Shown here piece after piece: positions 6,180 through 8,312 of a DNA stretch of 8,312 nucleotides (positions are counted from its first letter, which is position 1; each line of letters opens with the position of its first letter). A program made the translations under genes and the position numbers. This DNA comes from Verrucomicrobiota bacterium (GTDB taxonomy: Bacteria > Verrucomicrobiota > Verrucomicrobiia > Chthoniobacterales > UBA10450). The DNA lies in NCBI GenBank assembly GCA_003218615.1, contig QHOD01000072.1, positions 1-8,312 of the forward strand, in the 5' to 3' direction. The notes under the pieces were generated by a model. It saw only the letters and a list, made by a program, of their open reading frames with translations. It searched no databases and was not told where the DNA came from.

Positions 6180-7094
6180 CTACGGCACACGAATCACCAG
6201 CCGCAGATAAAAAAACAAAAGCGGCGCAGTGAAGAGAAGACTGTCTACTAAATCCAGCGCGCCGCCGATTCCCGGCAGGAGGCTCCCGGAATCTTTTACA
6301 TCAGTGCTGCGCTTGATAATCGATTCGGCCAGATCACCGACCACTGCCCCGAACCCAAGCAGCAACCCGAGGATGGTGGCATGTGTCCAGGTGAGCGCGG
6401 ACAAATGGCCCGGCATCAATTTGAACAGCATCAAACTGCAAAGCAGCGCAAAACCAAGCGCGCCGAAAAAACCTTCCCATGTTTTTTTTGCACTGATATG
6501 CGGCGTCATCAGATGACGGCCGATGGCGCTGCCAGTCAAATAAGCGCCCATGTCGCCGAACTTTGTGACTGCGATCAAGTACAGAACATAAAACTGTCCC
6601 GTTACGGCGCCGGTGCTCGAACGCGGCGTGAGATAAAGGATCTTGGTGGTGAAATTAAAAAGCCAAAGCACGTAAAGGAGACCAAACAAGGTGTAAGCCA
6701 TTGTTTGCAGCGGTTCGTCGTGGCGCAGGCGCGCAAACATTTGCCGCGCGAAAACCGTCAATAAAAAGAAAAGCAATACCGCAATCTCGAAGTCGTACGA
6801 ACCCGCCGGCCCAATCTTCGAGAAGTAATAAAAACTGCCGCCGAGCATGACGACGCCGCAGATCATTCCGGTGATTTTGAAATTCGGCAGGCCTTTGTGA
6901 TCGAGCATGCGGTAGAATTCCAACAACGCGATCAGCCCGAACACGCTGATCAACAACCAAAATAAAATTTCGAATCCCGAAAACGCGATGAGAAGCGCGA
7001 TCGACCAGAGCGCCACTGTGCTGATGAATCGCAAAATAAAGACGGACCGCGGCGTCACCCCGTTCGCCCCGGCTTGCTCAAGCGTGGCAGGCAT
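6180..7094 (-). CDS. cdsA: Phosphatidate cytidylyltransferase (CDP-diacylglycerol synthase)
   Basis: This integral membrane enzyme makes CDP-diacylglycerol from phosphatidic acid and CTP, the branch point for phospholipid synthesis. The 304-residue protein is mostly hydrophobic, with about eight membrane segments (roughly 19-38, 41-62, 74-92, 104-117, 132-150, 167-177, 209-226 and 238-257) and another near 284-300. The cytidylyltransferase signature is present: GDLAESIIKRSTDVKDSG (253-270), then LLPGIGGALDLVDS (272-285). Lys261-Arg262, Lys267-Asp268, Asp281 and Asp284 are kept. Ile276 and Leu282 replace the usual His and Arg of the PROSITE pattern. GDMGAYLTG (180-188) and SAKKTWEGFFG (201-211) also match the family. 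It is the first gene of the cluster and starts divergently from tdh. The start ATG at 7094 has only a distant GGGATG. A promoter should lie in 7095-7220, but I could not pick one with confidence. Confidence 0.95.
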   Translation of the reverse strand: MPATLEQAGANGVTPRSVFILRFISTVALWSIALLIAFSGFEILFWLLISVFGLIALLEFYRMLDHKGLPNFKITGMICGVVMLGGSFYYFSKIGPAGSYDFEIAVLLFFLLTVFARQMFARLRHDEPLQTMAYTLFGLLYVLWLFNFTTKILYLTPRSSTGAVTGQFYVLYLIAVTKFGDMGAYLTGSAIGRHLMTPHISAKKTWEGFFGALGFALLCSLMLFKLMPGHLSALTWTHATILGLLLGFGAVVGDLAESIIKRSTDVKDSGSLLPGIGGALDLVDSLLFTAPLLFFYLRLVIRVP

Positions 7095-7127
7095 TTAGTT
7101 GCATCATCCCAACGGAATGAATTTTGT

Positions 7128-7206
7128 CCACAGATTACGCAGATCTTCGCCGATTGGATTTTGAAATCCTTTCTGAGGAATCTGTGTGAATCTGCGAAAT
7201 CTGTGG
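7128..7206. repeat. 79-bp imperfect palindromic repeat between cdsA and tdh
   Basis: The left arm 7128-7144 and right arm 7190-7206 pair at 16 of 17 positions (CCACAGATTACGCAGAT against ATCTGCGAAATCTGTGG). The only mismatch is 7137/7197. The interior holds a second small palindrome, GGATTT-TG-AAATCC (7156-7169), and a further partial copy, AATCTGTGTG (7179-7188). The whole folds as one long, interrupted hairpin. From memory, CACAGATTACGCAGAT-type palindromes are recurrent non-coding repeats in many environmental bacteria, so this is likely one copy of a dispersed family; that needs a genome search. It covers most of the shared upstream region of cdsA and tdh, and its right arm runs into GATAAT (7206-7211), a possible -10 for tdh. 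Confidence 0.8.
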
Positions 7207-7231
7207 ATAATTTCCTGTCGTGCAAAAAACA

Positions 7232-8266
7232 ATGCAGGCGGTCGTGAAGGCTAAGGCAGAGCCGGGGCTGTGGCTCGAGGAAGTGCCGGTTCCAGAGGTT
7301 GGAAGCGATGACGTGCTCATTCGTGTCCTGAAGACCTCCATCTGCGGAACCGACGTGCACATCTATAATTGGGACGCCTGGGCCCAAAAAACGATTCCTG
7401 TGCCGATGACCATCGGCCATGAATTTGTCGGCGTTGTCGATCTTGTTGGCGATCACGTAAAAGGCTTTTCGCGTGGCGATCTCGTGGTCGGCGAAGGCCA
7501 TATCACCTGCGGACATTGCCGGAATTGTCTGGCCGGACGACGTCATCTTTGTCCGCATACGCAGGGCGTTGGCGTGAATCGTCCCGGCGCGTGGGCCGAG
7601 TTCGTGGCCATTCCGCAATCAAATTGCTGGCACGCCGATCCATCGATTCCGCTAGACGTTCTTTCCTGTTTCGATCCGCTCGGTAACGCTGTGCACACGG
7701 CGCTCTCGTTCGATCTCGTCGGCGAAGATGTGCTCATCACCGGTGCCGGGCCGATCGGTTGCATGGCCGTGCCGATTTGCAGACAAGCCGGCGCGCGTCA
7801 TGTCGTCATTACCGATGTCAACCCGTACCGCCTCGAACTCGCCTGCAAAATGGCCCCGAATGTTTTCGGAGTCGACGTGCGCACCGAAAAACTCGCGGAT
7901 GCGATGGAAAAGCTCGGAATGAAAGAAGGTTTCGACGTCGCCCTGGAGATGTCCGGCAATCCGAAAGCGTTCGCCGACATTTTGCCGAACATGTTTCACG
8001 GCGGCAAGATCGCGTTGCTTGGTATCATGCCCGGCAGCGCCGCGATCGATTGGAACCTGGTCGTCTTCAACCAGCTCACCATTAAAGGAATTTACGGACG
8101 CGAGATGTACGAAACGTGGTACAAAATGACCGCGCTCATTCAGTCCGGCCTCGATATCTCACCGGTCATCACCCATCGCTTCCCCTACACGCAATTCAAA
8201 GAAGCCATCGAGCTAATGAAATCCGGCAACTCGGGAAAGATCGTGCTCGATTGGAGCACGGTCTGA
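7232..8266 (+). CDS. tdh: L-threonine 3-dehydrogenase (zinc-dependent, MDR family)
   Basis: Tdh oxidises L-threonine with NAD+ to 2-amino-3-ketobutyrate, which Kbl splits to glycine and acetyl-CoA. The protein (344 residues) aligns end to end with E. coli Tdh. Starting at ATG 7232 puts the key residues at the same numbers: catalytic-zinc Cys38, His63 and Glu64, with Thr40 and His43 near the active site; structural-zinc Cys93, Cys96, Cys99 and Cys107 in GEGHITCGHCRNC; and the NAD-binding GAGPIG (171-176) with Asp195 ending the second strand. Signature stretches ICGTDVHIYNWD, FDPLGNAVHTALSFDLVGED and KGIYGREMYETWYKM are present. A GTG four codons upstream (7220) is in frame, but the family N-terminus favours 7232. 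No strong Shine-Dalgarno precedes either. It is transcribed away from cdsA. A partner kbl, common next to tdh, would lie beyond the right edge if present. Confidence 0.96.
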   Translation: MQAVVKAKAEPGLWLEEVPVPEVGSDDVLIRVLKTSICGTDVHIYNWDAWAQKTIPVPMTIGHEFVGVVDLVGDHVKGFSRGDLVVGEGHITCGHCRNCLAGRRHLCPHTQGVGVNRPGAWAEFVAIPQSNCWHADPSIPLDVLSCFDPLGNAVHTALSFDLVGEDVLITGAGPIGCMAVPICRQAGARHVVITDVNPYRLELACKMAPNVFGVDVRTEKLADAMEKLGMKEGFDVALEMSGNPKAFADILPNMFHGGKIALLGIMPGSAAIDWNLVVFNQLTIKGIYGREMYETWYKMTALIQSGLDISPVITHRFPYTQFKEAIELMKSGNSGKIVLDWSTV

Positions 8267-8272
8267 ACGGAA

Positions 8273-8300
8273 CAGCGGATTACGCGGAAGGCGCGGATCT
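8273..8300. repeat. Possible start of a second repeat element after tdh (cut by window edge)
   Basis: Seven bases after the tdh stop, CAGCGGATTACGCGGAAGG and the following GCGCGGATCT share the GATTACGC core and flanking spacing of the palindrome arm at 7129-7146 (CACAGATTACGCAGATCT). No complementary arm fits in the remaining 12 bases, so it cannot be confirmed here. The tail 8267-8312 holds no recognisable gene or terminator. Confidence 0.25.
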
Positions 8301-8312
8301 CCTCGATGACTT

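Noticed and set aside
7220..7231. GTG start of tdh four codons upstream
   Set aside because: The ATG at 7232 aligns exactly with the E. coli Tdh N-terminus and residue numbering, although the GTG cannot be formally excluded.
7055..7618. Minus-strand open frame of 187 codons across the cdsA-tdh gap
   Set aside because: It runs antisense through the tdh start and translates the palindromic repeat, a common source of spurious predicted proteins.

Overview
The window comes from a bacterial chromosome, moderately GC-rich by eye, and carries mostly housekeeping genes. The best guess for the source is a Verrucomicrobiota-like (PVC group) soil or sediment bacterium. The reasons are the long form of IspG with its extra internal domain, the cdsA-dxr-rseP-ispG gene order, weak or absent Shine-Dalgarno sequences, heptanucleotide repeats lying inside a coding sequence, and a palindromic repeat built on CACAGATTACGCAGAT. 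This assignment is inference; no marker gene in the window settles it.

Layout, left to right. (1) 1-1187, minus: the first 395 codons of the translational GTPase TypA/BipA, cut by the left edge, with its own plausible sigma70-type promoter and a leader hairpin. (2) 1353-1583, minus: a small secreted protein rich in Tyr, Trp and His. (3) 1683-7094, minus: four tightly spaced genes that look like one operon, transcribed in the order cdsA, dxr (ispC), rseP, ispG. (4) 7095-7231: a divergent intergenic region largely filled by a 79-bp imperfect palindrome. (5) 7232-8266, plus: tdh, L-threonine 3-dehydrogenase. (6) 8267-8312: a short tail that may begin another related repeat. No gap between genes exceeds 300 bases. 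I see no tRNA, rRNA, CRISPR array, insertion sequence or phage gene.

How the genes fit together. CdsA makes CDP-diacylglycerol for phospholipids. Dxr and IspG catalyse the second and the penultimate steps of the MEP isoprenoid pathway, which feeds undecaprenyl phosphate and quinones. RseP is the intramembrane site-2 protease of envelope stress signalling. The operon is therefore an envelope and isoprenoid supply unit. Tdh, divergent from it, begins threonine breakdown to glycine and is functionally separate.

I do not see a new defence, mobile or biosynthetic system. The most unusual signals are two four-copy heptamer tracts embedded in frame in ispG, the palindrome between cdsA and tdh, and the composition of the small secreted protein.
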